DNA of 64,000 nucleotides from Candidatus Pantoea bituminis (GCF_018842675.1 NZ_JAGTWO010000004.1:1674001-1738000), one strand, 5' to 3'. Positions 10,502-21,592 are shown, counted from the first letter of the stretch. Numbers and translations: made by a program. Notes: generated by a model not told the origin, from the sequence alone.

Positions 10502-11377
10502 CTACGCTTTTTTGCGTAAACGAAAAGTTGTTCCTAATCGCGCAGGTTTCTCGCCTGCGCTACGCAGGGGTGTATTGATGCGCGCTGTTTCTACACATAC
10601 CAGCGTTCTATACCCATCGTTCGCCATATCCGCCATGCTACAAGAAAGCTCAACGCCGGGATTCCAGGTAACAACATCGCTGTGATGGTGATGATAAACC
10701 TCAATCAGACGTTGTCCTGCCTTATCGTGAATCACAGAGCAATCTTCAGCTTGCGTGAAAATACGATCAACACGTCCCGGATAACGCTGCTTACCCTCGC
10801 TGGTGCCCTGAACGTTGTTTTCGACTTTATCAATATAGGTTTTGCCCAGACCGCTGACTTCAACCTCAGCGATATCCGCCACGGTAAAATAGCTGTGCAG
10901 CGCTGCTGTCGCTTCAAAATCGCCGTGCGCTTCTAATTCGATTTCGCAATGTTGACCTAAACGAAAACGAGCAAACAGGGTGAAATCATGTGGCCATAGC
11001 TTTTTGGTTTGTGCATTACTTTCCAGCACAAAGGTCAATATCACACCCTCATCGTTTTCATCGTGTGCGGAAAGTGTCCAGGTTTGATTACGGGCAAAGC
11101 CGTGGGCGGGTTCACCTGCCGGGCCAAACCACGGCCAGCAAATAGGCACACCGCCACGGATCGCTTTACCGGGTGAGAAGGGGGTTTTATCGCTCAACCA
11201 AATCACCGGTTTTTCACCGCTGGGTTGCCAGGCAATTAAATGCGCGCCCTGCAGCGTAATGGCAGCGCGTACTTTAGGATGGCTGATGACAATCGCAGGC
11301 AGATCGCCCACCTGACGTTGCGACAGATAAGGCGTAATTTGAGTCACAACGGGCAATGAAAAGAGTTTGTCTTGCAT
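10502..11377 (-). CDS. yeaD: Glucose-6-phosphate 1-epimerase YeaD
   Basis: 291 aa, aldose-1-epimerase superfamily; interconverts alpha and beta anomers of glucose-6-phosphate. Family signs: 'QGAHLIAWQPSGEKP' near the N-terminus, 'RGGVPICWPWFG', and 'HSYFTVADI' carrying the catalytic His region, then 'WNPG' near the C-terminus. The ATG at 11377 has an AGGAAGGA ribosome site; the frame is open further upstream but has no support. It follows gapA on the same strand beyond the gapA terminator. Confidence 0.93.
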   Translation of the reverse strand: MQDKLFSLPVVTQITPYLSQRQVGDLPAIVISHPKVRAAITLQGAHLIAWQPSGEKPVIWLSDKTPFSPGKAIRGGVPICWPWFGPAGEPAHGFARNQTWTLSAHDENDEGVILTFVLESNAQTKKLWPHDFTLFARFRLGQHCEIELEAHGDFEATAALHSYFTVADIAEVEVSGLGKTYIDKVENNVQGTSEGKQRYPGRVDRIFTQAEDCSVIHDKAGQRLIEVYHHHHSDVVTWNPGVELSCSMADMANDGYRTLVCVETARINTPLRSAGEKPARLGTTFRLRKKA

Positions 11378-11407
11378 GTGCGAATCCTTCCTGTGCGGAC
11401 CATAAAA

Positions 11408-11429
11408 AAGGGCGACCGAAGTCGCCCTT
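11408..11429. terminator. gapA terminator
   Basis: AAGGGCGAC/GTCGCCCTT stem with a CGAA (TTCG on the minus strand) tetraloop, followed on the minus strand by a T-run. Located 24 bases beyond the gapA stop, before yeaD. Confidence 0.9.
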
Positions 11430-11452
11430 ATTCTCAACACTGTCTGGCTATC

Positions 11453-12463
<1,011 letters not shown>

Positions 12464-12494
12464 CTATTTGTTAGTGAATAAAAGGTTGGCTGTA

Positions 12495-12522
12495 AAATTA
12501 CAAAAACCTTACCAGGCGTCAA
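12495..12522 (-). promoter_or_regulatory. gapA P1 sigma-70 promoter
   Basis: On the minus strand TTGACG (12517-12522), a 16-base spacer and TAATTT (12495-12500). The element and its downstream leader closely match the main E. coli gapA promoter. Confidence 0.8.
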
Positions 12523-12571
12523 GCGGAATCGTGTCAATTGTTGCGACAGGTCAATCCACTCAACAGGAATA

Positions 12572-12601
12572 ATTCGTTGCGCAAACGCTTGCGCAACGAA
12601 T
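12572..12601. repeat. 13-bp perfect hairpin in the gapA/msrB gap
   Basis: ATTCGTTGCGCAA pairs perfectly with TTGCGCAACGAAT around an ACGC loop. It lies 120 bases upstream of the gapA start and 193 before msrB, outside any gene, with no T-run. It could be an operator or a hairpin in a longer gapA leader. Confidence 0.55.
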
Positions 12602-12658
12602 GTGTCATTGCGCTTCGTTAACACCATCGCCGAATATAAAGGGATACCTAAGATAAAA

Positions 12659-12674
12659 GGTGATCAGAGTCACA
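12659..12674. promoter_or_regulatory. CRP-like box between gapA and msrB
   Basis: GGTGA-N6-TCACA, one mismatch from the CRP consensus TGTGA-N6-TCACA. Established: E. coli gapA expression involves CRP. It could serve either divergent gene. Confidence 0.5.
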
Positions 12675-12793
12675 AATCTACGTTGTGGAGGTCTCGACGA
12701 AAGGATGAGCACGAAATAAGACCCGACTAATGTTGTTCATTTGTTAGAATAGTAGTCGATTTTTTCAGAATGACACCCTCCGGAATCTCTTAA

Positions 12794-13204
12794 ATGGCTA
12801 AAGAAACCGCACCCGAAGCAAAAATTGCGCAATTGTCTGAAATGCAGCGTTACGTTACTCAGCATCGTGGCACAGAACCGCCTTTCAGCGGCGCGCTATT
12901 GCAAAACAAACAGGACGGCATTTACCACTGTCTGGTGTGTAATTCACCGTTGTTCCTCTCTGAAACAAAATATGACTCAGGTTGTGGCTGGCCGAGCTTT
13001 TACGAGCCCGTCAGTGACGAAGCGATTCGCTATATTGAGGATGACTCACACGGCATGCAGCGTATTGAAATTCGTTGTAATAACTGTGATGCGCACCTTG
13101 GGCATGTTTTCCCAGATGGCCCACAGCCTACCGGCGAGCGCTATTGTGTGAATTCAGCCTCGTTGAACTTTACCGATGAGCAAGGCGAACAAACAGAAGG
13201 GTAA
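12794..13204 (+). CDS. msrB: Peptide methionine-R-sulfoxide reductase MsrB
   Basis: 136 aa; reduces the R isomer of methionine sulfoxide in proteins with thioredoxin. Two CxxC zinc pairs ('CLVC' near residue 45 and 'CNNC' near 95), 'CGWPSFYEP' and the catalytic Cys in '[11 protein letters not shown]' (near residue 119) are all present. It overlaps yeaC by one base, indicating a two-gene operon ending in a strong terminator. Same order and orientation as E. coli (gapA divergent). Confidence 0.96.
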   Translation: MAKETAPEAKIAQLSEMQRYVTQHRGTEPPFSGALLQNKQDGIYHCLVCNSPLFLSETKYDSGCGWPSFYEPVSDEAIRYIEDDSHGMQRIEIRCNNCDAHLGHVFPDGPQPTGERYCVNSASLNFTDEQGEQTEG

Positions 13205-13491
13205 TGGCAATGAAGCAAGAACTTGAAGCCATGCTCAATGCGATGACGCCAGAAGTCTATGAGCGGCTCTCTACTGCGGTTGAAACCGGCAAATGGCCTG
13301 ATGGTGTGGCGCTAACACCAGAACAGCGTGATAACTGCATGCAGTTAGTGATGTTGTGGCAGGCGCGTCATAACGAGAGCCCGCAGCATATGAGCATTGG
13401 CAAGGGTGGCGAAATGGTGATGAAATCCAAGAAGCAGCTTAAGGAAGAGTTTGGCATAGAGCCAGATATCACTCGCATCAACTTGCATTAA
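13204..13491 (+). CDS. yeaC: DUF1315 protein YeaC
   Basis: 95-aa cytoplasmic protein of unknown function. Family core 'GKWPDGVALTPEQ' and 'LVMLWQARHNE' is clear, with 'MVMKSKKQLKEEFGI' near the C-terminus. The first ATG overlaps the msrB stop (TAATG) and a second ATG follows two codons later; both are served by AAGGG. Translation coupling with msrB is likely. No catalytic motif is recognised. Confidence 0.9.
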   Translation: MAMKQELEAMLNAMTPEVYERLSTAVETGKWPDGVALTPEQRDNCMQLVMLWQARHNESPQHMSIGKGGEMVMKSKKQLKEEFGIEPDITRINLH

Positions 13492-13521
13492 AAAAGGCTG
13501 GCGATTAAGCCAGCCTTTTTT
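13491..13521. terminator. Bidirectional terminator between yeaC and pncA
   Basis: AAAAAGGCTGGC, 6-base loop, GCCAGCCTTTTTT, lying between convergent yeaC and pncA and starting at the yeaC stop. Confidence 0.92.
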
Positions 13522-13538
13522 AGTTTTTGCCTGCTGTT

Positions 13539-14147
13539 CTAAATCAGAACCGCACCTTGCGCAGCCATCTGCGAAAAGGCGATTTCGCTGTCATCAGGGT
13601 TGAGGTTTACACCACGGCAACCTTCTTTAACCACGTCGACCTGATAGCCCAGCTCAAGGGCATCCAGCACGCTGTATTTCACGCAATAATCTGTCGCCAG
13701 CCCTAACATCACCAGATGCGTGATACCGCGTTCACGCAGCCAGCTGTCGAGTTCTGTTTTACGGCGATGCCCATTATCAAAAAAGGCGCTATAGCTGTCG
13801 ACATCCTGGTCCTGACCTTTATGGAACCTGGCGTCAAATAAGCTGGTATCGAGTCCGGGATGAAAATCAGCGCCTTTCGAACCCTGAATACCATGATCTG
13901 GCCACCAAATTTGTGCTAAACCATTCAGCTCGCCAAGGGTATAAACCGGTTCACCTGACACGGAAGCAAAACTGCCGTGATCTGCCGGATGCCAGTCTTG
14001 TAACGCCAAAACACATTCACCGTTTTGATGGAATTCACGCGCATAGCGATTAGCCACCTCAACGGTTTTATCGCCCTCGTGAACCGCCATCGGGCCGCCC
14101 GGACAAAAGTCGTTTTGAATATCAATGATGATAAGTGCCCGTTTCAT
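13539..14147 (-). CDS. pncA: Nicotinamidase PncA
   Basis: 202 aa; hydrolyses nicotinamide to nicotinate and ammonia in the NAD salvage cycle. Isochorismatase fold with catalytic Asp in 'IDIQNDFCPGG', metal ligands in 'DWHPADHGSF', and the nucleophilic Cys in 'GLATDYCVKYS'. Start at ATG 14147, with GGAG 9 bases upstream; an ATG at 14162 lies directly after the ansA stop and would add 5 residues. It is co-directional with ansA with no gap, so the two are probably co-transcribed and translationally coupled, as in E. coli. Confidence 0.95.
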   Translation of the reverse strand: MKRALIIIDIQNDFCPGGPMAVHEGDKTVEVANRYAREFHQNGECVLALQDWHPADHGSFASVSGEPVYTLGELNGLAQIWWPDHGIQGSKGADFHPGLDTSLFDARFHKGQDQDVDSYSAFFDNGHRRKTELDSWLRERGITHLVMLGLATDYCVKYSVLDALELGYQVDVVKEGCRGVNLNPDDSEIAFSQMAAQGAVLI

Positions 14148-14163
14148 TACCAGTCGCTCCATA

Positions 14164-15177
14164 TCAATCTTCGGTCAGTTCGCCACGCAAATTTTGCTGC
14201 ATTTTGGCACGAATTTGCTCGCTTGACAGATTTTGGCTAAGTAAAAAATGCAGCTTGGTTAATGCTGCTTCTACGGTTAAGTCGAACCCACTGATCACCC
14301 CTGCATGCTCAAGCGCGTTACCTGTAGCGTAACCGCCCATGTTGACCTTGCCTGAGATGCACTGGGTTAAATTCACCACAACAATGCCGCGATCGCTAGC
14401 CTGCTGCAGCTCGGCTAAAAATTCAGCATTTTGCGGTGCATTACCCACGCCATACGATCGCAGGATAAGGGCTTTAACTGGCTGGCGCAGGAAGTTTTTC
14501 ACCACGTCAGCGGAAATGCCAGGGTAAATAGTCACCACGCCAATGGGTTGCGGCGTAATGGTATGAACAATCAGTTCGCCGACGCTCTGAGGTGCGGGAG
14601 GCGTATTCAATTTACGAATATGAATGCCCGCCTCCAGAAGGGCTGAAAGGTTAGGGGAAGCAAAAGCATTGAATCCGTCAGCATGCGCTTTCGTTGTACG
14701 GTTGCCACGGTAGAGCGTGTTGTTGAAAAACAACGCGACTTCGTTAATAGGATAATTCGCCGCGACATACAGTGAATTCAACAAGTTTTGTTGGCCATCT
14801 GAGCGCAGTTCTGCCAAAGGAATTTGCGAACCCGTAACGATAACTGGCTTGGCTAAATTTTCCAGCATAAAAGAGAGTGCTGAGGCAGTGAAAGCCATGG
14901 TATCGGTACCATGTAGAATCACAAAACCATCATAATGATCATAGTTTTGACGAATATCTTCAGCAATCGATTGCCAGTCTTGCGGCGTCATATCTGAAGA
15001 GTCAATTAATGGCTGATATTCATGAATGGTGAAATCAGGCATTTCAGGGCGGTGAAACTCAGGCATATTGGCGAGCTGCTGCTGCAGATGTCCTGAAACC
15101 GGAATGTAACCTTGGGCAGAACGTTGCATACCAATGGTACCGCCCGTATAGGCTACATAGATGTTTTTCTTTTGCAT
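14164..15177 (-). CDS. ansA: Cytoplasmic L-asparaginase I
   Basis: 337 aa; hydrolyses asparagine to aspartate and ammonia in the cytoplasm, with low affinity. No signal peptide. Catalytic Thr in 'YTGGTIGMQ' (near residue 12) and the second Thr-Asp-Lys set around 'HGTDTMAFTAS' (near residue 90). Start MQKKNIYVAY at ATG 15177, matching the E. coli N-terminus; a TTG two codons earlier is not needed. First gene of the ansA-pncA unit. Confidence 0.96.
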   Translation of the reverse strand: MQKKNIYVAYTGGTIGMQRSAQGYIPVSGHLQQQLANMPEFHRPEMPDFTIHEYQPLIDSSDMTPQDWQSIAEDIRQNYDHYDGFVILHGTDTMAFTASALSFMLENLAKPVIVTGSQIPLAELRSDGQQNLLNSLYVAANYPINEVALFFNNTLYRGNRTTKAHADGFNAFASPNLSALLEAGIHIRKLNTPPAPQSVGELIVHTITPQPIGVVTIYPGISADVVKNFLRQPVKALILRSYGVGNAPQNAEFLAELQQASDRGIVVVNLTQCISGKVNMGGYATGNALEHAGVISGFDLTVEAALTKLHFLLSQNLSSEQIRAKMQQNLRGELTED

Positions 15178-15226
15178 TATCAAACTCAGACTTGCCTTAA
15201 AACGCGCAGTATAAGGGCTATAGCGG

Positions 15227-15257
15227 GGAAAAGCAGCCCAGCCAGTGGCCGGGCTGC
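15227..15257 (-). terminator. sppA terminator
   Basis: GCAGCCC/GGGCTGC outer stem with an inner GCC/GGC pair, followed on the minus strand by TTTT. It lies 6 bases beyond the sppA stop and before ansA. Confidence 0.75.
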
Positions 15258-15262
15258 GAGGT

Positions 15263-17125
15263 TTATCGCACTACGCCACAGTTTAAACAGAAGGCGTAAC
15301 GATTTTGTGGATCGTTAAGGTGATCAAACATACCTGGCTGATTTTTTACTGCGCTCATCACATCTAACATTGGCGCGGGTAACCAAGCTTTCAGCGTATC
15401 AGGCAGCACGGCTTGTACCGATGCATTTACCTGACTCAACATCATATCAATGAAAGTCGGATCGTCCTGGTACCAGCTGAGCTGCGGATTAGCAACTTTC
15501 GCCAGTTCGCCCGCTTTTTTCACAGCATCATCAAAATCACCCAACGCATCCACCAGACCATTGGCTTTTGCATCGCTACCCGTCCAAACGTGGCCTTGCG
15601 CAATGGCATCAATCTGCTCTGGCGTTTTATGGCGCGATTTCGCCACTAAGCCGACAAAGTTGTGATACCCATTCTCGATGGTTAGCTGCATCATTTGCTG
15701 CACTTCTTGCGGCAGCGCTTTGGTCAGCGCGATATCGGCAAGCGGCGAAGTCGCCACACCATCAGTATGCACACCAAGCGTATCCAAACTGTTTTCCAGC
15801 GTATTGATCACCCCAAAAATACCGATGGAACCCGTAAGCGTGCTCGGGTTAGCTACGATGTAATCTGCTGGCGTTGAAATCCAGTAACCACCAGAAGCTG
15901 CCATACCGCCCATGGAAACCACCACCGGTTTACCGGCTGCATGCGCCGCCGCCAACTCTTCACGAATCGCTTCCGACGCCGTGACGCTTCCACCGGGACT
16001 GTTTACCCGCAGAATGATGGCTTTAATTTTCGGGTCGAGGCGAGCATCACGAATCTGTGCTGCCGTCGTATCACCACCCACATTGCCTGGCGACTCTTCA
16101 CCATCCATGATTGCGCCGCTGGCCATGACCACCGCAATGTTGCCATCTTGCTGTGCGTTTGTAGGTTTCACGCTGTAATCGTAAATACTGACATTGTGAT
16201 AGTCATTGTTCTGCTTATTCAGACCAAAGGCTTTCACCAACTCCTGATCGGCAGCAGCACGCGAGTCCAGGATGTCGACCAGTTTGTTATCCAGTGCATA
16301 CTTGGCGGTATCACCGTTTACAGCTTGCAACCCGGCAATTATCGCCGTCGCACCCGGGAACAGTTGCTCAGGCGTAATCTGACGATTTGCGGCAACCGTG
16401 TTCAGGTAGTTTTGCCACAATTGTCCCACCCAGCGACTGTCCGCATCACGTGCTGCTGGCGACATGTCATCGCGCAGGAAAGGTTCTACAGCAGATTTAT
16501 AGGTGCCCACTCGGAACACGTGTGAAGTGACTTTGAGTTTCTCCAGCAGCGATTTGTAATACAAACCGTTGGTGGCGAAACCGTGAAGATCAACGGTACC
16601 TTGTGGCGACAGGTAAATCTTATTGGCGTAGCTGGCGAGGTAATATTGCGCCTGACTGTAGCTGTCGCCTAATGCGTAGATAGGCTTGCCGCTGTCACGG
16701 AACTCGCGCAGTGCTTTGCCAACATACTGCAGCGAAGGTTGATCGCCACCCGCAAAATCACGCAGATCAAGTACCATGCCTTTAATGTTTTTATCATCTT
16801 TGGCCTGGCGAATTGCGTCCACGACATCAAACAGTGAGTTCTCTTGTAGACGATCGCTGCTGGCACCCAGCAACTGACGACCAATCTTGCTCAAACGATT
16901 GCTCACCGAAGGTTTATCGACCAGCACACCATTTAGGTCAACTTTCAGAGCACCTTGCTGCACGGGAGCTGAACTATTGCCAGAACCACTGACCTGTAAC
17001 CAAATCCCCACACCTACCACAATCAAAAAAATCAGGAATAAATTAAGAATAAATTCCCTGATAAAATTCAATACCCGCCATGTCCAGCGGAACAGACCAG
17101 CAATTATTCGCCACAATGTGCGCAT
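15263..17125 (-). CDS. sppA: Signal peptide peptidase SppA (protease IV)
   Basis: 620-aa inner-membrane serine protease that degrades cleaved signal peptides. One N-terminal membrane helix (about residues 18-45), then two tandem S49 domains. The catalytic Lys is in '[10 protein letters not shown]' (near residue 205) and the nucleophile Ser in '[10 protein letters not shown]' (near residue 405), so the Ser-Lys dyad is split across the halves as in E. coli. The start at 17125 has GGAGAG 5 bases upstream; an in-frame ATG at 17137 is less likely. Divergent from ydjA. Confidence 0.96.
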   Translation of the reverse strand: MRTLWRIIAGLFRWTWRVLNFIREFILNLFLIFLIVVGVGIWLQVSGSGNSSAPVQQGALKVDLNGVLVDKPSVSNRLSKIGRQLLGASSDRLQENSLFDVVDAIRQAKDDKNIKGMVLDLRDFAGGDQPSLQYVGKALREFRDSGKPIYALGDSYSQAQYYLASYANKIYLSPQGTVDLHGFATNGLYYKSLLEKLKVTSHVFRVGTYKSAVEPFLRDDMSPAARDADSRWVGQLWQNYLNTVAANRQITPEQLFPGATAIIAGLQAVNGDTAKYALDNKLVDILDSRAAADQELVKAFGLNKQNNDYHNVSIYDYSVKPTNAQQDGNIAVVMASGAIMDGEESPGNVGGDTTAAQIRDARLDPKIKAIILRVNSPGGSVTASEAIREELAAAHAAGKPVVVSMGGMAASGGYWISTPADYIVANPSTLTGSIGIFGVINTLENSLDTLGVHTDGVATSPLADIALTKALPQEVQQMMQLTIENGYHNFVGLVAKSRHKTPEQIDAIAQGHVWTGSDAKANGLVDALGDFDDAVKKAGELAKVANPQLSWYQDDPTFIDMMLSQVNASVQAVLPDTLKAWLPAPMLDVMSAVKNQPGMFDHLNDPQNRYAFCLNCGVVR

Positions 17126-17299
17126 CAGACTCTCCATATTCGTGTAGCCGGAAGTGGCCGCCGCGCGGACCAGGCCTCCTTTGACGACCTCATCCTAATG
17201 AGCGGCGTGCTAAAAGTCAGCAGGAAATCACTGCGGACTGTTACAAAAAATCTGGCTGTGCCAGGATTAAAACAGCATGACATACAACAGGAGAAAAAC

Positions 17300-17851
17300 A
17301 TGGATGCGCTTGAATTACTGGTAAATCGACGTTCGGCTTCGCGTTTATCTGAACCGGCCCCTGCCGGAGAGGCGTTAGAGAATATTCTCCGGGCAGGTAT
17401 GCGCGCGCCGGATCACGGTACTCTGCAACCGTGGCGCTTCATTATTGTCGAACAAGAAGGGCGTGATCGCCTGAGCAAACTGCTGGAAAAAGCAGCTCGT
17501 GAAAAGCAGTTGGATGATAAAGCTATCGATAAAGCCACGCAGTCTCCTTTCCGTGCCCCGATGATTATTACGGTGGTGGCACATTGCCAAGAGCATCACA
17601 AGGTGCCGCGCTGGGAGCAGATCGCTTCAGCCAGCTGTGCCGTGATGGCGATGCAGATGGCGGCCGCAGCACAGGGATTTAATGGCATCTGGCGCAGTGG
17701 TCCCTGGACCGACGACGAGACTGTACGTGACGCTTTTGGTTGCCGTGAACAGGACGCCATTGTGGGTTTCCTTTATTTAGGTACACCACAACTGAAATCC
17801 AGCACCACTGTTGTCCATCCTGACACGACGCCCTTTGTCAGTTATTTCTGA
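17300..17851 (+). CDS. ydjA: FMN nitroreductase-family protein YdjA
   Basis: 183 aa, the exact length of E. coli YdjA. Minimal nitroreductase fold: '[12 protein letters not shown]' near the N-terminus for FMN phosphate binding, '[17 protein letters not shown]' and 'GFLYLGTP' near the C-terminus. Uses NAD(P)H and FMN; the natural substrate is unknown. The ATG at 17300 follows ACAGGAG. In E. coli it heads the ydjA-selD-topB cluster; the same order is kept here but selD is a relic. Confidence 0.94.
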   Translation: MDALELLVNRRSASRLSEPAPAGEALENILRAGMRAPDHGTLQPWRFIIVEQEGRDRLSKLLEKAAREKQLDDKAIDKATQSPFRAPMIITVVAHCQEHHKVPRWEQIASASCAVMAMQMAAAAQGFNGIWRSGPWTDDETVRDAFGCREQDAIVGFLYLGTPQLKSSTTVVHPDTTPFVSYF

Positions 17852-18029
17852 TAGGCATCCAACACACTTTAAAGCAGGGTGCCGCTTGGCCCTGCATCTT
17901 TGAATGGATCCTGTGCGAATGATCGAGAACCTGTCAGACCACGCTTACGCTTAAGGTCTCACCAGGCTAACATAGCGCCATCATTTTCAGCGTTGTTAAC
18001 TGTACGAATCTCAGCACAAGGATCCCTAC

Positions 18030-18491
18030 ATGTCAGAATGTATTCGCCTGACGCAATACAGCCATGGAGCGGGCTGCGGCTGTGATAAATCGCCGCACGT
18101 GTTAGACAAAAAGCGCATTAATGTTTTTCCGCAATCCTCAGCTTTCGCAGAAATTGCGGGCGAGGATGGGATGACCGATGTGCCCGGTTTTGGTCTGTTT
18201 GGCCATCTTAGCGAAGTGTGTCAGGGATCGTCATTGCGCGCGGAAGTTCAGTTTGAACAGATTCCGACGCTAGCGGGCGTCGATGTCTTTATTGCTGCAG
18301 TTGCCGTGCCGAACGTAACGTTACCAGCGGCAACGAACGCGTTGCGCTGCGATGCTCAAACCTTTGGCGGATTGCGGGTGGCGTTTCATCCGCTGGCAAT
18401 TGAAGCACACCGCCATTGTGCAAAATCACCCCTGTTCATGTCAGCACGATGTGTAACTTGCTGCCTGCTGACGCGCAAGTGCCCGTTATAA
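18030..18491 (+). pseudogene. selD: selD relic with large internal deletion
   Basis: An open frame of 153 codons keeps the two ends of selenide-water dikinase. Residues 1-23 (MSECIRLTQYSHGAGCGC...) still hold the catalytic Cys region. The frame then jumps to the family's C-terminal part ('MTDVPGFGLFGHLSEVCQG', then 'CDAQTFGGL', normally CDPQTSGGL). The whole middle, about 190 residues with the ATP/Mg-binding Asp motifs, is missing, against about 347 residues for an intact enzyme. The last 25 residues no longer resemble SelD. Start and AAGGA ribosome site survive. It sits in the normal ydjA-selD-topB slot. Selenophosphate synthesis by this copy is not possible. Confidence 0.9.
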
Positions 18492-18526
18492 CCGTTGTTC
18501 CCTGAAGTTAAGGATTGCCTGAGTAA

Positions 18527-20447
18527 ATGCGTTTGTTTATTGCGGAAAAACCCAGTCTTGGTCGGGCGATTGCCGACGTTCTGCCAAAACCCCATCGCCG
18601 TGGCGACGGCTATATTGCCTGTGGTAACGATCAAATTGTAACCTGGTGCGTTGGGCATCTATTAGAACAGGCGCAACCCGATCACTACGATAGCCGTTAC
18701 GCTCGCTGGTCACTGGCGGACTTACCTATTATTCCTGAAAAATGGCGTTTGCAACCACGTCCTTCCGTTGCGAAACAGCTCAAAGTTGTCGAAGGGTTAC
18801 TGAAGCAAGCCGATGAAGTTGTCCATGCTGGCGACCCGGATCGCGAAGGTCAGTTGTTAGTGGATGAAGTGCTTGACTACTTGCAGCTGCCTGCCGAAAA
18901 ACGCAGCAAAGTGCAGCGCTGTTTGATCAACGATCTTAATCCATCAGCGGTGGATCGTGCGGTCAATCGGTTACGCGAAAATCGCGAATTTATTCCGCTG
19001 TGTGTTTCTGCCTTAGCGCGCGCGCGCAGACTGGCTTTATGGCATCAACATGACCCGGGCCTGGACATTGTTAGGCAGAAACGCCGGATACGACGGCGTG
19101 CTTTCGGTAGGTCGTGTTCAAACGCCGGTTCTGGGTTTAGTCGTACGCCGTGATGAAGAGATAGAAAACTTTATCCCAAAAGATTACTTCGAAGTAAAAG
19201 CGCATATTGTCACGCCTGAAGAGATGCGTTTCACAGCCAATTGGGTGCCAAGCGACGCTTGTGAGCCCTGGCAAGACGAAGAGGGCCGATTGCTCAACCG
19301 CACGTTGGCTGAACACGTCGTTGCGCGTATTGCGGGAAAACCGGCGCGGGTGACGGCTTACAGTGATAAACGTGAAAGTGAAACGGCACCTTTGCCATTT
19401 TCACTTTCCAGCCTGCAAATTGAAGCGGCAAGACGTTTTGGATTAAGCGCTCAAACGGTTCTTGATACGTGTCAACGCCTGTACGAAACGCACAAACTCA
19501 TTACGTATCCACGTTCCGATAGCCGCTATTTACCCGATGAACATTTTGCCGGCCGTCATGCGGTATTAAAGGCTATTCAGGCCCATCAACCGAATCTTAC
19601 GCCGCCTGGCGACTTTAGCGCAGATCGCAAGAATCGCTGTTGGGATGATAAAAAAGTGGATGCGCATCATGCAATTATTCCGACTGCACGTTCCAGCGCC
19701 GTCAAGCTAACCGAAAATGAACAAAACGTTTACGGATTAGTCGCGCGTCAATATTTAATGCAGTTTTGTCCTGATGCGCTTTTTCGTAAATGCACTATTG
19801 AACTGGATATTGCTGGTGGCAAGTTCGTTGCCAAAGCACGTTTTCTGGCGGAAGCGGGTTGGCGTGCTTTGCTGGGTGGTAAAGAGCGAGATGAAGAGAA
19901 CGATGGCACGCCGCTGCCAGTGGTAGCTAAAGATGATGAACTGCTTTGCGAGCAGGGTGAAGTGTTAGCAAAACAGACTCAGCCGCCACGACCGTTTACT
20001 GATGCCACGCTTTTATCAGCCATGACTGGTATCGCGCGCTTCGTGCAGGATAAAGAATTAAAGAAAGTGCTGCGAGCAACCGATGGTTTAGGGACCGAGG
20101 CTACACGTGCAGGCATTATCGAGCTGTTATTTCGCCGGGCGTTTTTAGTGAAGAAGGGGCGTTCAATCAATGCGACTGAGACGGGTCGCGCGCTGATTCA
20201 TTCTCTTCCCGATTTGGCGGCAAGACCCGATATGACTGCGCAGTGGGAATCAACCCTGACACGTATCAGTGAAAAAGCCTGTCGCTATGATGAGTTCATG
20301 CATCCGCTGGTGCACACGCTAACGGGTTTGATTCAGCAGGCAAGACAGCAGCCTTCGGGACATGCCTTTCGTGGTTTACCTTCCACCGGCAAGAAAAGGC
20401 CTGCAGCCAAGGCCAAGGCTAAACGTAAAACCAAGGAGACAGGATGA
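18527..20447 (+). pseudogene. topB: DNA topoisomerase III, frameshifted
   Basis: Type IA topoisomerase that decatenates replication intermediates. The Toprim part is clear at the start ([20 protein letters not shown]; '[10 protein letters not shown]'). The frame is lost at the (GC)6 run 19016-19027: the family has [12 protein letters not shown] and the sequence gives ARARRLALW. Adding one GC unit restores the frame through to the stop at 20447, about 640 aa in total, including the active-site Tyr region '[13 protein letters not shown]'. As written, the first piece ends after 208 residues and the second begins in the wrong frame. ynjH overlaps its stop by 4 bases. Confidence 0.9.
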
Positions 20448-20758
20448 GACGTAATTCTGCTTTAGCGTGTTTGATTATGATGTTGATATGCGCCACGGCG
20501 CAGGCAAATAATCGGCATGAACAGTACAACCAAGGTCAGGCCAGTCAAGGCGGCAATACAGATGTGGTGGTGGACTTGCCGCCAGAAGCCTGGACGCAAG
20601 GGCAAAACCGTCAGCCTAATTGTTTGAAGTGCTGTATTTTTGATAATCGTAATTATACCGAAGGTGCCGTGGTGAAATCTGAAGGCGTGCTGTTACAGTG
20701 CGCGCGGGATGAGCAATCCATTGGCACAAACACTCTGATATGGAAAATAATCAAATAA
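20444..20758 (+). CDS. ynjH: DUF1496 exported protein YnjH
   Basis: 104 aa with a cleavable signal peptide (residues 1-21, ending 'ATAQA'). The mature part carries the DUF1496 core with a cysteine cluster '[17 protein letters not shown]' and '[10 protein letters not shown]', so it is likely periplasmic with possible disulfides. Function unknown. It begins with ATGA overlapping the topB stop, which indicates translational coupling. The mature N-terminal part is Gln/Asn-rich and longer than in the 90-aa E. coli protein. Confidence 0.85.
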   Translation: MRRNSALACLIMMLICATAQANNRHEQYNQGQASQGGNTDVVVDLPPEAWTQGQNRQPNCLKCCIFDNRNYTEGAVVKSEGVLLQCARDEQSIGTNTLIWKIIK

Positions 20759-20780
20759 AAAAGCGTGGCCTTGGCCACGC
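20756..20780 (-). terminator. xthA terminator
   Basis: GCGTGGC/GCCACGC stem with a 4-base loop, followed on the minus strand by TTTTTT. It lies just past the xthA stop and overlaps the ynjH end, so it may serve both convergent genes. Confidence 0.85.
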
Positions 20781-20785
20781 TGTGA

Positions 20786-21592
20786 TTAAAACTGAAAAGT
20801 AGACCAAATCGGCGCGTGATCGGAGGGTTTTTCCATACTGCGCAATTGATAATCGATACCCGTATCAGTACAACGTGATGATAATGGCTGACTTGCCAGA
20901 ATTAAGTCGATGCGCAAACCGCGGTTGTCATCAAATCCTTTGGAACGATAATCAAACCATGAGAAACAATCTGCCGTTTCAGGATTTTTATCGCGCCAGG
21001 TATCCACTAAACCCCACTGCAGCAATCGGTCCATCCATTCACGCTCTTCAGGCAGGAATGAACATTTTCCGGTGCGCAGCCAGCGTTTACGGCTCTCTTC
21101 ACCAATACCAATGTCTAAATCTGTGCTGCTGATGTTCATGTCACCCATGATTAATACCGGTTTATCTGCGGTGTGGTTTTCTGTCAGATAACTTTGCAGG
21201 TCACGGTAAAATTTCTCTTTAGCAGGAAATTTAGTCGGGTGGTCGCGGCTTTCGCCTTGCGGGAAGTAGCCATTTATAACGGTAATATCGCCCATTGGGC
21301 TAGGAATCTCAGCCATGATCAGACGGCGCTGTGCCTCTTCGTCATCGCCAGGAAAGCCACGGCGTACAGAGACAGGCTGAACCTTCGTTAACAACGCCAC
21401 GCCATAATGACCTTTCTGGCCGTGATAAAAGACGTTATAGCCCAGTTTTGCCACATCCTCGAGCGGAAACATATCATCATGGACTTTCGTTTCCTGTAGA
21501 CCGATGACATCGGGCTGATGTTTTTCCACCAACGCTTCCAGTTGATGTGGGCGCGCGCGCAATCCGTTGATGTTAAATGAAACAAATTTCAT
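20786..21592 (-). CDS. xthA: Exonuclease III
   Basis: 268 aa, same length as E. coli. Main AP endonuclease and 3'-repair exonuclease of base-excision repair. Active-site residues visible: Glu in 'GLQETKVHD' (near 34), Asp and Asn in 'MGDMNIS' (near 151), and 'PSDHAP' with the catalytic His (near 259). The start [10 protein letters not shown] at 21592 matches the family; a longer frame to 21604 has no support. Downstream of the tyr tRNA and rtT repeat array on the same strand. Confidence 0.97.
   Translation of the reverse strand: MKFVSFNINGLRARPHQLEALVEKHQPDVIGLQETKVHDDMFPLEDVAKLGYNVFYHGQKGHYGVALLTKVQPVSVRRGFPGDDEEAQRRLIMAEIPSPMGDITVINGYFPQGESRDHPTKFPAKEKFYRDLQSYLTENHTADKPVLIMGDMNISSTDLDIGIGEESRKRWLRTGKCSFLPEEREWMDRLLQWGLVDTWRDKNPETADCFSWFDYRSKGFDDNRGLRIDLILASQPLSSRCTDTGIDYQLRSMEKPSDHAPIWSTFQF

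Noticed and set aside
19050-20447. A separate short topoisomerase gene
   Set aside because: It begins inside the conserved catalytic region with no ribosome site and lacks the Toprim domain; it is the shifted remainder of topB.
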